From: Alteribacter keqinensis | GTDB lineage: Bacteria; Bacillota; Bacilli; Bacillales; Salisediminibacteriaceae | Assembly (NCBI RefSeq): GCF_003710255.1 | Contig: NZ_RHIB01000002.1 | Location: 310,001 to 374,000 of the forward strand | Length of the DNA stretch: 64,000 bases | Direction: 5' to 3' | In this document: in pieces, positions 17,756-27,489 of the stretch | Position numbering within the stretch: position 1 is the first letter of the stretch | Layout: every line of letters begins with the position of its first letter | Notes under the pieces: generated by a model | What the model saw: only the letters and a program-made list of their open reading frames with translations | What the model was told of the DNA's origin: nothing | Database searches by the model: none | Program-made: the position numbers and the translations under genes

Positions 17756-19603
17756 ATGGAGTATTGTACTGTCTGTGGTGTGAAACAGGAGGAGCAATCA
17801 TCCTTTTGTACAGCCTGCGGAGCGAAAATGGAAAGTAATAATCAGACCGTTAACCCGGCACGTGCAGCTGCTGCCGTACCAAAAAGTACCGGCTTTTCTC
17901 AGGTAAGTAAGAGATCAAAGATTATAGCTGCCTCTTTAATTGGGTTGGCTCTTTTATTTACCGGTTTTTATCAGGTCGGGGCATCGATGAATGATCCAAT
18001 GAAAAACGCACGGAGTTTTGTGGAGGCATTGGAGAACAATGACGCACAGTACATAAGCAAGCGCCTTGTCTCAAGTGATGAGTCACTTCACGTGGATGAA
18101 AAAAACATAGAGGGACTGCTGTCTTTTTTTGAGGACAATTATTATGAAAAAGAGTTTTTTTACACTTATTTGAATGACCAGATGGAGCATATCAATACAA
18201 TCGAAGAAACAACGAATTTTGCAGTTGCAGACAGCGGATACCTTCCGGGCCACTCGTTCCTGACCTATGAAAAAACCGGACGATCGTTTCTCTTTTTCGA
18301 TAGATATGAATTTGTACTCCACCCTGTCCCATTAACCGTACATTCAAACCACCACGATTTGACGCTTTACATAGACGGGGAAGAATTTGAGAATCCAGAA
18401 TACGGGGATGGTGTCTATTATTTGGGTTCACTATTGCCTGGTTATTATGACATCGCCGGAAAGCTGGATACAGACCTTGTGCAGCTTGAGACCGAAGTAA
18501 GTACCGCCCATTTCTATGATGGATACATCGATCTTTATCTCGAGATGGAAGAAATTGATGTTTACTTTCCATTTGAAGGAGCTTCTCTTTATATCAATGG
18601 GAAAGATACCGGTAAAGTGATGAACGGGAACGATGATACTTATGGACCCGTATTACTCGACGGCTCCATGGACATGCACCTGGAAAAAGAATCTCCATTT
18701 GGGACACTCGTAACACCGCCTGTTACCCTGATGAATCATTATTATGAACTTTCTCTTGCCCTTAACGACGAATATCATAAGCCGGTCATTGACTCGTTGC
18801 ATACGTACATGATGGAAAGAAGCAAAGGAGAAATGACACTTGATGCTGCAACGCTGAGTGCCGTTACCACCTCACACCAAGGAGAGTTCAACAATGTTAT
18901 TCAGGATGTGAGAAACTACGGGGGCAGCAGTATGGCCTTCCTGACAGGAACCGTCTTTGACCTTCAGTCGTTCGACCTTACTTTTTATGAAGGAGACTGG
19001 TATGTTCATGTGGAGGTGGAAGAAGCCTGGGAAGTAAATACCGGCAATTCATCCTACCCGGACACCAGAACTAATGAGTATACACTCATGTATGATGAGG
19101 CAGATGAACAATGGCTCGTCCATGGTGTTTATTCAACTTACAGCCTGGACTATGCCAACACCGAGTCTTACTCATTTGACATTGATGAACAGGAGGCGTC
19201 TCTCGCAGAAGTGATTGAGCATTCTGATGAAGCCTTTGAAGTGTTGTTTGACGAATTCATCAGTGCGAACGTGTATGGAATTAATTACAGCGACTCTTCC
19301 AGGGTGGAAGAATACGTCGATCCGGAAGCGCCCGATTACTTAAAGGAAGTCGTCGATTACATTGACTATTTATACGGGAGAGGGGTTTCAGAAGACTTTC
19401 TGGGAGTGGAAATCGTTGAGGTAGATACAGAGGATAATATCCACTTTACCGTTACAACCGAGGAAGAATACGTGATTTATTACGAGGATGCCTCTGCAAA
19501 AGTAAAGTCATTTGAATCCAATTATTCTGTACGTTTTACGAGCAACGGCCTGAAAGTATCCAAACTGATTGATACAACAGAACTATCCAGTGAAGAGTAT
19601 TAA
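17756..19603 (+). CDS. TcaA/YvbJ-like zinc-ribbon membrane protein
   Basis: Single-pass membrane protein of 615 residues, matching the size of Bacillus YvbJ. N-terminal zinc ribbon (Cys 4, 7, 18, 21), a transmembrane helix at about 55-75, then a large acidic extracytoplasmic part with TcaA-type repeated beta domains and a C-terminal NTF2-like region. TcaA in Staphylococcus influences glycopeptide susceptibility and cell-wall stress, but the role here is unknown. A TATAAT box lies 33 bases before the start. Convergent with another zinc-ribbon membrane protein. Confidence 0.85.
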   Translation: MEYCTVCGVKQEEQSSFCTACGAKMESNNQTVNPARAAAAVPKSTGFSQVSKRSKIIAASLIGLALLFTGFYQVGASMNDPMKNARSFVEALENNDAQYISKRLVSSDESLHVDEKNIEGLLSFFEDNYYEKEFFYTYLNDQMEHINTIEETTNFAVADSGYLPGHSFLTYEKTGRSFLFFDRYEFVLHPVPLTVHSNHHDLTLYIDGEEFENPEYGDGVYYLGSLLPGYYDIAGKLDTDLVQLETEVSTAHFYDGYIDLYLEMEEIDVYFPFEGASLYINGKDTGKVMNGNDDTYGPVLLDGSMDMHLEKESPFGTLVTPPVTLMNHYYELSLALNDEYHKPVIDSLHTYMMERSKGEMTLDAATLSAVTTSHQGEFNNVIQDVRNYGGSSMAFLTGTVFDLQSFDLTFYEGDWYVHVEVEEAWEVNTGNSSYPDTRTNEYTLMYDEADEQWLVHGVYSTYSLDYANTESYSFDIDEQEASLAEVIEHSDEAFEVLFDEFISANVYGINYSDSSRVEEYVDPEAPDYLKEVVDYIDYLYGRGVSEDFLGVEIVEVDTEDNIHFTVTTEEEYVIYYEDASAKVKSFESNYSVRFTSNGLKVSKLIDTTELSSEEY

Positions 19604-19607
19604 CCTT

Positions 19608-19636
19608 CAGCTCCCTTAAAGGGGGCTGTTTTTTTT
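19608..19636 (+). terminator. Rho-independent terminator after the TcaA-like gene
   Basis: AGCTCCC-TTAAA-GGGGGCT (one G-T-type mismatch) followed by GTTTTTTTT. Confidence 0.85.
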
Positions 19637-19638
19637 GC

Positions 19639-19681
19639 AAAAAAAGCCCTGGAGTACCGTCTTATCCGGACTCCAGGACTG
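19639..19681 (-). terminator. Rho-independent terminator after the zinc-ribbon/Yip1-like gene
   Basis: On the minus strand AGTCCTGGAGT pairs with ACTCCAGGGCT (one G-T pair) around a 14-base loop, followed by TTTTTTTGC. Confidence 0.85.
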
Positions 19682-19691
19682 TGCATACAGC

Positions 19692-20453
19692 TTATAAAAA
19701 CCAAAAGGAAGACGTGATCTCTTCAATCATCCGCTGTACCATGCTTGCAAGTGTAAGAATTGAGATGATCATTATCAGAACATTTGTCAGTACGATACCG
19801 TAAAAAGCATCCAGCCCGCCAGGCCCTTTTCGTTCAAAGGAAAACATGGTCCCGAAGAAAGTAAGTGGAATAAAGACCACACTCATAAGAGCAATGAAAA
19901 CCCCGAGGAAATTGAGGGACAAAAGGGCAAGCACAAAGCCAAACATGGCAAGTGCGCCCGGAAAAACAAGCAGTGCTCCGTAACGAGCCAGCACATTTTT
20001 ATATGTAGCTCCCACATTCATTAATTTCAATACTAACGTCATTACCCCTGCAAACAGAAAAAATGTAACCGTCAGAAGAAAAGCCGGAACGATGGCCCCT
20101 TCCCAAAATGAAACAAAACTGCCTATCAGGTTATACGAAGTTAAAGAATAAAAGACCGAAAACAGTAAGATAGAAATAATTCCATTTACAAACCCCGTCT
20201 CATCGGTTTGCTTTGCTGTCGTAAACGGCGCTTTTATTGCCGCTAATGCGAAAGCAAGATACATGCTTCCTACTTCTTTTCCTTGTTTCACATAGACATT
20301 GTCTTTAATGTCATTGCCGCTCGTCCCGGCTTGCACCGGCTCAGACGCTGCCGCTGTTTCATTTGATGCTGCCTGGACCTCTGCCGCAGTCCCGCACTTC
20401 CCGCAAAACTTGGTATGATCAGCCATTTGACTGCCACAACCTGAACAAAACAT
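19692..20453 (-). CDS. Zinc-ribbon protein with Yip1-like membrane domain
   Basis: 253 residues. An N-terminal zinc ribbon (Cys 3, 6, 17, 20) and an Ala/Ser/Glu linker precede about five hydrophobic segments from residue 85 on, in a pattern like Yip1/DUF-type polytopic proteins. ATG 20453 follows GGGGGCTATCAT. Convergent with the TcaA-like gene, which carries the same kind of zinc ribbon, suggesting related roles at the membrane. Function unknown. The 380 bases upstream (20454-20832) show no gene that I can support. Confidence 0.7.
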   Translation of the reverse strand: MFCSGCGSQMADHTKFCGKCGTAAEVQAASNETAAASEPVQAGTSGNDIKDNVYVKQGKEVGSMYLAFALAAIKAPFTTAKQTDETGFVNGIISILLFSVFYSLTSYNLIGSFVSFWEGAIVPAFLLTVTFFLFAGVMTLVLKLMNVGATYKNVLARYGALLVFPGALAMFGFVLALLSLNFLGVFIALMSVVFIPLTFFGTMFSFERKGPGGLDAFYGIVLTNVLIMIISILTLASMVQRMIEEITSSFWFL

Positions 20454-20832
20454 ATGATAGCCCCCTATTATCGAATTAGACCTTAGTACCTAATCATATT
20501 TTACATATAAAGGGCTTTATTTACTACTAAATATCTATATTATATTTATTATTGAATAAAGTCTGTGTAAAATGGAATTTAATTGGTATTTATTAAGCTT
20601 ACGGCGGACATTTGGTGGTATCAAGCTATCTTAGCAGAGTTGTCTATCTTACAGACCTTTTGCTGAACCTCGCCATTATATGTTGACATGCTCCACATTA
20701 AATAAACGTTTAATTAACCCTACACAGTCCGACAAACACATTTCCTTTTCGATCCCTAATCTACAAACTTCCCTTTCATATGACAGCCAACCTGCTACAC
20801 TTAAAGCATCAAACCTACGGAGGTACCTATAA

Positions 20833-21771
20833 ATGATCCATAAGCTAAAACTGGATTCCCGCTATCTTAGCGGATCCTTCGACCAAAACTACAAACCTGT
20901 TCACACAATCAATTCGGGGGATTCCCTTCACCTCACAACTCCCGATATCCAGTGGGGCTATTCGCCCAATGAAGACACACCAAAAACCTTCTATAAATCC
21001 AACCAACAGGAAGAAAAACCAGGTCACCCGATGATCGGACCGATTGCGGTTAACGGGGCTAAGGCAGGAAACGTTCTTGAAGTCCGCTTGAATGATATCG
21101 TTCCCGGGTGGTACGGGGAAAACTGGGCTGGCGGCGGACCATCATGGCAAAATCAAGCAGCCGGCATTTCAGAAGAGGAAAAAATTCAGCTCGACTGGCA
21201 CTTGAACACTACCAACCTGACCGGCAGCTGCCAGATTGGCGACAGGTCTTTCCATGTAGGCTTAAGCCCTTTTATGGGACTCATGGGAACGTCCCCTAAA
21301 GAGCCCGGTACCCATGACACCCCTCCCCCCCGCTACTCGGGCGGGAACATTGACTGTAAAGAGCTGGTCAAAGGAAGCACACTTTATCTTCCGATTTCTG
21401 TAGACGATGCTCACTTCTACATTGGTGACGGGCATGCCTTGCAGGGGGACGGTGAAGTCTCCGGCACAGCCATCGAATGCCCGATGGACCACGTGGATGT
21501 GACGTTAACAGTAAGAGACGACATGACCCTAACCTCCCCACTGGCAAAAACACCATCAGGATGGGTCACCTTTGGTTTCAATGAAGATTTAAATGTTGCC
21601 ACCGGAGAAGCACTAAGCTCCATGATTACTTTAATGGAGGAACAATACGGGATTAAAAAAACTGAAGCAATGGCAATTGCGAGTACAGTTGTGGACCTGC
21701 GCATTACACAGGTGGTGAACGGCGTTAAAGGGGTGCACGCGATGCTGGCACATGGGGCGTTACGGGGGTAG
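20833..21771 (+). CDS. Acetamidase/formamidase family amidohydrolase
   Basis: Cytoplasmic FmdA/AmdA-family enzyme, 312 residues, which hydrolyses short aliphatic amides to the acid and ammonia. Family features: the opening HTINSGDSLHLTTPDIQWG region, GPIAVNGAKAGNVLEVRLNDI at about 62-82 (partial), CQIGDRSFHVGLSPFMG region, and GDGHALQGDGEVSGTAIEC around residues 198-217 with Asp, His and Glu expected near the metal site. ATG 20833 with CGGAGG upstream. Monocistronic by context. Confidence 0.9.
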   Translation: MIHKLKLDSRYLSGSFDQNYKPVHTINSGDSLHLTTPDIQWGYSPNEDTPKTFYKSNQQEEKPGHPMIGPIAVNGAKAGNVLEVRLNDIVPGWYGENWAGGGPSWQNQAAGISEEEKIQLDWHLNTTNLTGSCQIGDRSFHVGLSPFMGLMGTSPKEPGTHDTPPPRYSGGNIDCKELVKGSTLYLPISVDDAHFYIGDGHALQGDGEVSGTAIECPMDHVDVTLTVRDDMTLTSPLAKTPSGWVTFGFNEDLNVATGEALSSMITLMEEQYGIKKTEAMAIASTVVDLRITQVVNGVKGVHAMLAHGALRG

Positions 21772-21795
21772 TTTTAATTTCGCTGTCATAAATAA

Positions 21796-21839
21796 GGTGC
21801 CAGTCACTGTGTAAAACGCTAAACACAGTGACTGGCATC
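21796..21839. repeat. Family A palindrome, covarying copy A6
   Basis: GGTGCCAGTCACTGTGT and ACACAGTGACTGGCATC around a 10-base spacer. Relative to the common sequence, AGGCAC/GTGCCT is replaced by AGTCAC/GTGACT, a paired change. It lies between the 3' ends of convergent genes. Confidence 0.9.
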
Positions 21840-21851
21840 AGCAATGTTATC

Positions 21852-23090
21852 CTACAAATTAGGTGGCCCGATTCTTGGGCTGTTTCTTGGAATTTCAGTG
21901 TCATAGAACTCAGGATCAATCTCATAGATTTCTCCTGTAGCAAGCCCCAGGAGCGTTTCATAAAGACCGATATACGTTTGCTGGATCAGCATTCCGCTTC
22001 CTTTTTGCCCTGTGTGGCCGTCCGGGTGCTGCTGTCCGCGTGTTTCATACAGCATGATTGCGGCATCATTTAATGAATAGCTTCCGAGAGCTGTACCAGG
22101 CAGGTTTACGTCAGGATAACGGGAAACCGCGCCAAATGGTGAATTTCCTTTTTGCAGAACCTGATAGACATGGGAGTTTACCTGCTTGGAAAGATTCAAG
22201 GACTCTTCACTCAGCTGGTACTCTTCTCCGCCGTAGGATATGACGTTATCTTCATCCACCACCTGTGCAATGAGCTGAAGCGTGTTCAGCCGGTCATCGT
22301 CCTCTGATACGACATTACTGTATCTGTGGTGGTGATCAATGAAAAGATCCGGCTGAAGCTCTTCAAACACATCACGGGATGCTCTCGCTTCAGGCGTTAC
22401 ATAAAAGCCAGGTTCTGAACCTAGGCCCGGCAAAAGACCAGCATCTTCTTCTGACAGTTCAAAAGACAGATCCGGGTGGAAATCACGGTTTACATCATAC
22501 CCTAATTCTCCACTGGCCTGATCGGTTCCATGGTACCAAGGAGCCGGCGTATCCGCAGACAGCCCCCACTCTTCAGGCGTCCACTCCTGGAAGTTACGGC
22601 GCTGCTTGGACTGCCCTTGTTCCACTTCAATAATTTCCGCTCCATCAGGGTTCAACATCGGCAAAATCCAAACCGTTACATTATCCAGGATATCCCTGAT
22701 GTCTCTGTTATTACTCATGGCAAGGTTATGAATCAGGCTAACTGCCGCTTCTGTACCTGCCTGCTCATCCCCGTGTATTTGTGTTTGCAAAAACACCTTG
22801 GGATTGTCAGAATCCGCATCCCCGAATTTGGCTACGTAAATCGGGTGGTCATACTTTGCAGAATGGCCTACAACCTCCAGCTCCATCCGGTTATCCCTGT
22901 CTCGCTCGTCAATCTGTTCCAGTTTTGTATGTAGCTCTTCAGGTGAAAGAAAACGCTCCAGCATAACCTGCTGCCCAGGCTTGATCCACGGACCGTTCGG
23001 TTTGGACTGAGGCTCAGCACCTGCACCCCCGGGCGTTACCATTGTAAATGCCATAACCGCTGCTAAACCAAGACCTATAAACTTTTTCAT
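21852..23090 (-). CDS. Secreted M14 family zinc carboxypeptidase
   Basis: 412 residues with a Sec signal peptide ending near GAGAEP. Peptidase M14 features: first zinc-ligand motif HGDE (His106, Glu109) in QTQIHGDEQAG, DVNRDFHPD region near residue 197, a later DHHHRYSN that could supply the third zinc ligand, and YETRGQ near residue 370 with a candidate catalytic Glu. It would remove C-terminal residues from peptides outside the cell. ATG 23090 has AGGAGG seven bases upstream. Confidence 0.87.
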   Translation of the reverse strand: MKKFIGLGLAAVMAFTMVTPGGAGAEPQSKPNGPWIKPGQQVMLERFLSPEELHTKLEQIDERDRDNRMELEVVGHSAKYDHPIYVAKFGDADSDNPKVFLQTQIHGDEQAGTEAAVSLIHNLAMSNNRDIRDILDNVTVWILPMLNPDGAEIIEVEQGQSKQRRNFQEWTPEEWGLSADTPAPWYHGTDQASGELGYDVNRDFHPDLSFELSEEDAGLLPGLGSEPGFYVTPEARASRDVFEELQPDLFIDHHHRYSNVVSEDDDRLNTLQLIAQVVDEDNVISYGGEEYQLSEESLNLSKQVNSHVYQVLQKGNSPFGAVSRYPDVNLPGTALGSYSLNDAAIMLYETRGQQHPDGHTGQKGSGMLIQQTYIGLYETLLGLATGEIYEIDPEFYDTEIPRNSPRIGPPNL

Positions 23091-23350
23091 CAAACAACCT
23101 CCTTTTATTTTACTCCCTTAATTTTCGTATACCGAAATAATAGAGTCAACCAATTTCAGAAAAATAAGAAAATTAACCCAGCTGTATTTGTCTGGTAAAG
23201 GCGTTTTGTGTCACTTACTGCATATTCGCGTCTCTTTTTCCGGAATCATAGTTCATAAGTAATTAGCAACTTTAAACCATCGGCACTGACTCTAGTCTGA
23301 AAGGTATCACCCTCGAATATAGTAATTAAAAAGGATATGAGGTGAGATAA

Positions 23351-24166
23351 ATGACCAAGGTAAGGGAGAAGTACATTCAGGCAGACTCAGGTGTGGAACT
23401 GTTTGTCCAGGAAGCAGGCAGCGGCGAGCCGATCGTGTTTATCCCGGGGTTTACGTTCACAACAGAAGTGTTCCAAAAGCAGCTGGAGCATTTCTCCAAA
23501 ACAAACCGGGTCATCGTTATGGATCCGCGAAGTCATGGCCGCTCAACGGTGGTTCTTCACGGGAATGATTACGTTACTCACGGAACGGATCTTCATGCAG
23601 TACTTGAAGAACTAGATGTTAAAAATGCGGTTCTGGTGGGCTGGTCCTTTGGCTGTCTGACGGCCTGGGAGTATGTAAAACAGAATGGCTATGACAGGGT
23701 GAAGTCAATGGTTTTTGTTGATATGCCGCCTAAGTCGTTATCGACCAGCGCAGCAGACTGGGTAGAAGGCTCGCTGGATGATATTTCAGGTATCTACAAT
23801 GTATACCTGAGGGATTCCAAAGGACAAAGGGACTTCATCACGAGCTACATAACCTCGGTGATGATTCAAAGAGAGCTCAGTGATGAGGAATTAACCTGGA
23901 TTGTGGAACAGTCTTTGAAGACACCTTATTATATTGCCGGCAGCCTGTTTGCTTCAGGCATGTTCTCTGATTACCGAGAAGAAGCGAAAAAAGCGAGCAA
24001 AGCGGTGCCTACCTTAAACATCGTAGCAGAGCACTGGTCCGAAACTGCGGTCAACTATACGAACCAACTGACCCCGAAAACAAAAGTGGAAGTCCTGGGA
24101 GGGCATATGATGTTTTGGGAGCACAGTGATAAATTTAATGAGATTGTAGAGCGTTTTATTAAATAG
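23351..24166 (+). CDS. Alpha/beta hydrolase
   Basis: Cytoplasmic serine hydrolase, 271 residues. Nucleophile elbow GWSFG (Ser99), oxyanion region near FIPGFTF (residues 30-36), and GGHMMFWEH near residue 252 carrying the likely catalytic His. No substrate can be assigned. ATG 23351 follows a GAGGTGAG site. Monocistronic, convergent with the GH43 gene. Confidence 0.88.
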   Translation: MTKVREKYIQADSGVELFVQEAGSGEPIVFIPGFTFTTEVFQKQLEHFSKTNRVIVMDPRSHGRSTVVLHGNDYVTHGTDLHAVLEELDVKNAVLVGWSFGCLTAWEYVKQNGYDRVKSMVFVDMPPKSLSTSAADWVEGSLDDISGIYNVYLRDSKGQRDFITSYITSVMIQRELSDEELTWIVEQSLKTPYYIAGSLFASGMFSDYREEAKKASKAVPTLNIVAEHWSETAVNYTNQLTPKTKVEVLGGHMMFWEHSDKFNEIVERFIK

Positions 24167-24168
24167 AA

Positions 24169-24212
24169 AGTGCCAGGCACTTTGTGCGGTGCTGAACACA
24201 GTGCCTGACACC
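24169..24212. repeat. Family A palindrome, diverged copy A7
   Basis: AGTGCCAGGCACTTTGTG and CACAGTGCCTGACACC, imperfect arms, between the 3' ends of the convergent hydrolase and GH43 genes. Confidence 0.85.
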
Positions 24213-24220
24213 CTTCTTTT

Positions 24221-25606
24221 CTAAAGTGTCGTTAAAATCGTTCCTTCTGCTCGTACTTGCCCTTCATCATATTCCATTAAGACTTTCTCACCCTTGTATT
24301 TCTCCCCTGTCTCAACAGTTAAAACCTCTAAACCGTTTATCGAAAAAGTATAACGACCTCCTTTTTTCAGGAGGCTTATCCGCTGGGGGAAGGTGAAATC
24401 AACGTGTTGCGGCAAATCACTACACTGAGTTTGCGATGGATTCTCGACCGCAGCAACCAGTCGGTGACCTTCGCTGTAAATTGTCCACCGGATGTTGTCT
24501 GACAGGCTTACTCCCATTTTTGCACACTTATCCAAAAACGTGGCAGTCGTTTCAAAATAAAAGTCATCCGTCTTTTTTTCACTCAAAAGCCTGTTTATGT
24601 CCTTTAAAGAAGACATAAAACGAGCATCAACGGAGGGAGTTGCCGGAAAGGGCAGGCGGTTGTCCGACGGAGGCTCCAGCCAAATATGGTCGTCCTGCCA
24701 CTCAAAAAGTCCTACCCTTACCCGGCGCTCCTGAACGCCTTCGTCTGGGCTGTACCCATGATAGATGTAATAATCGTTTACCCCGTCAGGACCTTTAGTG
24801 ACCACATGGTGCCCGGGACCTTCACAGAATTCATTGCTTTTTAGAATGGCTTTGCCTCCCTGCCACTTCTTCCAGCTCGTATCCTTCATTCCTTGTTCTC
24901 CCATAGGCTCGTCCGAGGTGGCATAATACATGCCATAGCTGTCATCCCCGAAATATCCTGCGCTGTACATCTGGTAATAGCGGCCGAGGTGCTTTAACAC
25001 AAAGGGGCCTTCGTTCCAGAAAAAGGTTCCTTCCTTGTTGCCTTCCCACGCATGTTCCGGCCTCACAACCATCGCCGGCTTGCCATCCAGTGTTTCAAGG
25101 TCTTTCATACGATCGACCACATTGCCGGTTCCAATAATGCCTCCCGGTCCCCGGGTGAGATCGTTGCGCACATTATAATACATATAAAACGTGCCATCAT
25201 CATCCTGAAACGGATGGGCGTCAATGGACCATTCTCTGGTTAATGGTTCGTCTGCCAGGATGAACGGTCCTGTCGGCGATGCCGATTTAGCTACACCTAT
25301 CCGCCGGTTCTCATCATCGGCGGTGCCGTCCCCGCTTCTCGTTGCACCGGTTACATACATGTAGAAAATACCGTTGCTGCAGAGTACCTCCGGGGCCCAA
25401 AGGTCGATTTGAGCCCAGTGATTCCGGTCATCCGAAGCCCAGAGTGCAACACCTGCCTCCTCCCAGTCTACTAAATTAAAAGACCGGTAGACGGGGACTT
25501 TTCTAGGGCCGGTATGATAGAGATAATAAACACCTTTAAACTTGAGAACCGCGGGATCGCCGTGATCAGTCCCTTTCTTTGCGATAACCGGGTTATTGTA
25601 GTCCAT
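24221..25606 (-). CDS. Glycoside hydrolase family 43 protein
   Basis: Intracellular five-bladed beta-propeller glycosidase, 461 residues, no signal peptide. GH43 hallmarks: GDPAVLKFKGVYYLYHTG near residue 16 with the catalytic-base Asp17, YYLYHTG/FYMYVTG blade motifs, SIDAHPFQDDDGTFYMYYN around residue 130 (pKa-modulating Asp), and NEGPFVLKHLGRYYQMYSA near 213 with the candidate acid Glu. A C-terminal beta domain follows. Its ATG overlaps the GH2 stop (TAATG), so it is translationally coupled. Likely an arabinosidase/xylosidase or related exo-enzyme; specificity unknown. Confidence 0.88.
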   Translation of the reverse strand: MDYNNPVIAKKGTDHGDPAVLKFKGVYYLYHTGPRKVPVYRSFNLVDWEEAGVALWASDDRNHWAQIDLWAPEVLCSNGIFYMYVTGATRSGDGTADDENRRIGVAKSASPTGPFILADEPLTREWSIDAHPFQDDDGTFYMYYNVRNDLTRGPGGIIGTGNVVDRMKDLETLDGKPAMVVRPEHAWEGNKEGTFFWNEGPFVLKHLGRYYQMYSAGYFGDDSYGMYYATSDEPMGEQGMKDTSWKKWQGGKAILKSNEFCEGPGHHVVTKGPDGVNDYYIYHGYSPDEGVQERRVRVGLFEWQDDHIWLEPPSDNRLPFPATPSVDARFMSSLKDINRLLSEKKTDDFYFETTATFLDKCAKMGVSLSDNIRWTIYSEGHRLVAAVENPSQTQCSDLPQHVDFTFPQRISLLKKGGRYTFSINGLEVLTVETGEKYKGEKVLMEYDEGQVRAEGTILTTL

Positions 25607-27393
25607 TACCGGTCTCCTTCGTCCGGCGATTTAGGTTCATGCTTCCCCTCATTGATTGCCCGGATGATATTCAGATCAATTTTCGGTTTCCGGTCATAGG
25701 TGAGTAGGCCGTTAATCTCTTGTTCTACATCGGTGAGCTGCGTATAGCAGAACCCCTGTACGAGTGGGGATTCGAGCATAGCTGATACGACATCATAATA
25801 ACGCTGTTCAAAATCGTTGTCGTCTGTAGCTCCGGAATAGCCCCAGCCCTCCCAGTCACTTTTCTTATAGGCAATCCCCCCGAACTCAGTTACCTGAAAA
25901 GGCTCTCCCTTGTATTCATATCCCGGTACATAGATAAAGCGGTGACCCGGTTGGGAATTTAGGATGTTATCTACCTCACGATAACGTTCTTTGAGGACGC
26001 CTTTATCGCTTTCATAGTCATGAATGGTACAGAGATCTGACTTCGTATGCTCCCAGCCGTCATTTGACATCACGAGTCGGGTTGAGTCCAGGGACTTGGT
26101 CAAATAATACATGGCCAGTGTATGTTCCTGTTGTTTTTTATCCCCTAAAAGCTTTGGCACTCCCCAACTCTCGTTAATCGGTACCCACGCTACAATGGAG
26201 GGATGGTTGTAATCTCTTTCTACGGCTTTCTGCCACTCTGCTGTCAGGCGTCGTACAGCGTCATCTGTATACGTGTAGCTGTTTGCCATTTCTCCCCAGA
26301 CAAGAATACCCAGCTGATCCGCCCAGTAATAATACCTTGGGTCTTCAATCTTCTGGTGTTTACGAGCGCCGTTAAAGCCCATTTCCTTTGTGAGTTCCAC
26401 ATCTTTTTTAATAGCTTCATCCGACGGCGGCGTTAATAGTCCGTCTTCAAAATACCCCTGATCCAATACGAGTTTCATATAATAAGGGCGGTTATTGAGC
26501 ATCACGGTACCATTGTCAATGGAGACCTTCCTCATGCCGAAATAACTCTTCACTTCATCGAAGATTGCTCCGTCTTTTTTTACCCGGAAGGTGATATCGT
26601 AAAGATTCGGATGCTCCGGGCTCCATAAACGTCCCTCGTCATGGACATGGAAATCATTTAGATAAACACTCCTGCTACCTTTTTTATGGAGAAGGTTCAC
26701 TGTGTCAAGCGCTACTGCCTCCCCGTCAAAGGCAATTTCCACTTCAAGCTGATAACCGGGGGCTGCATCGTTCAGTGCATACTCCAGAGTGATTTCGTCC
26801 TTATCAATATCCGGGGTCATCTTCACCCTTTCAAGGTAGGTTGGTGCTACAGCCTCCATCCATACCGTTTGCCAGATCCCTGTGGTTCTTGTATAAAAAA
26901 TACCTTCCGATTTTTCTTTCCAATACTGCTTTCCGCGGGGCTGGTCAAGGTCTTTTGTTGCATCTTCCACCCGGACAGTCAGTTGATTACGCTCCTGAAT
27001 AACATCCGTAATGTCCGCTTTAAAAGGCACGTGCCCACCCTCATGGCTTGCAACAAGCTGCCCGTTTACCCAGACAGAAGCCTGATAGTCTACTGCACCA
27101 AAGTGGAGGATGATCCCTTTTCCCGCCCACTTATCAGGCACGTCAAACGTTCGGCTGTACCAGACAATATCGTGAAAATCGGTGTCGTGAATGCCGCTCA
27201 GTTCACTGGTATAGCTGAAAGGCACCGTTATTTCTTTTGAATAAAGGTGATCATGGGTAAACCATTTTTCCGAGAGTCCTTTATTTTCATCATCGAAATC
27301 AAATTGCCACTGCCCATTTAAACTCTTCCAGTCTTCTCTGACAAATTGGGGTCTGGGATATTCCGAACGAGGTATGCTTGTCACATTCAACAC
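25606..27393 (-). CDS. Glycoside hydrolase family 2 protein
   Basis: 595 residues, no signal peptide, so it acts on imported oligosaccharides. GH2 architecture: N-terminal sugar-binding jelly roll (about 1-180), immunoglobulin-like domain (about 185-285) and TIM barrel (from about 290). Acid/base Glu408 in VPINESWG and nucleophile Glu503 in VTEFGG. Beta-galactosidase/beta-glucuronidase-type family; the exact sugar is undetermined. Preceded by its own sigma-A-like promoter and a perfect dyad operator, and coupled to the GH43 gene downstream. Confidence 0.92.
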   Translation of the reverse strand: MLNVTSIPRSEYPRPQFVREDWKSLNGQWQFDFDDENKGLSEKWFTHDHLYSKEITVPFSYTSELSGIHDTDFHDIVWYSRTFDVPDKWAGKGIILHFGAVDYQASVWVNGQLVASHEGGHVPFKADITDVIQERNQLTVRVEDATKDLDQPRGKQYWKEKSEGIFYTRTTGIWQTVWMEAVAPTYLERVKMTPDIDKDEITLEYALNDAAPGYQLEVEIAFDGEAVALDTVNLLHKKGSRSVYLNDFHVHDEGRLWSPEHPNLYDITFRVKKDGAIFDEVKSYFGMRKVSIDNGTVMLNNRPYYMKLVLDQGYFEDGLLTPPSDEAIKKDVELTKEMGFNGARKHQKIEDPRYYYWADQLGILVWGEMANSYTYTDDAVRRLTAEWQKAVERDYNHPSIVAWVPINESWGVPKLLGDKKQQEHTLAMYYLTKSLDSTRLVMSNDGWEHTKSDLCTIHDYESDKGVLKERYREVDNILNSQPGHRFIYVPGYEYKGEPFQVTEFGGIAYKKSDWEGWGYSGATDDNDFEQRYYDVVSAMLESPLVQGFCYTQLTDVEQEINGLLTYDRKPKIDLNIIRAINEGKHEPKSPDEGDR

Positions 27394-27432
27394 TTCCTTT
27401 TTATGAATTTATGAATAATAGATCAATGGTTA

Positions 27433-27456
27433 GTTAAGTAACTTAATTTACTTAAC
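27433..27456. promoter_or_regulatory. Dyad operator upstream of the GH2 gene
   Basis: GTTAAGTAA-N6-TTACTTAAC, perfect 9-bp arms, placed just downstream of the minus-strand -10 box. Related GTTAA/TTAAC dyads sit in the 29939-30031 region, so the cluster's ROK regulator (34103-35323) is the likely ligand. Confidence 0.65.
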
Positions 27457-27460
27457 ATTT

Positions 27461-27489
27461 ATCCTAACCCAACTTGTATACGGTTTCAA
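27461..27489 (-). promoter_or_regulatory. Sigma-A-like promoter for GH2-GH43
   Basis: On the minus strand TTGAAA-N17-TAGGAT. The -35 overlaps the stop of the upstream GH1-like gene. It would allow the GH2-GH43 pair to be transcribed separately from the two upstream genes. Confidence 0.6.
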
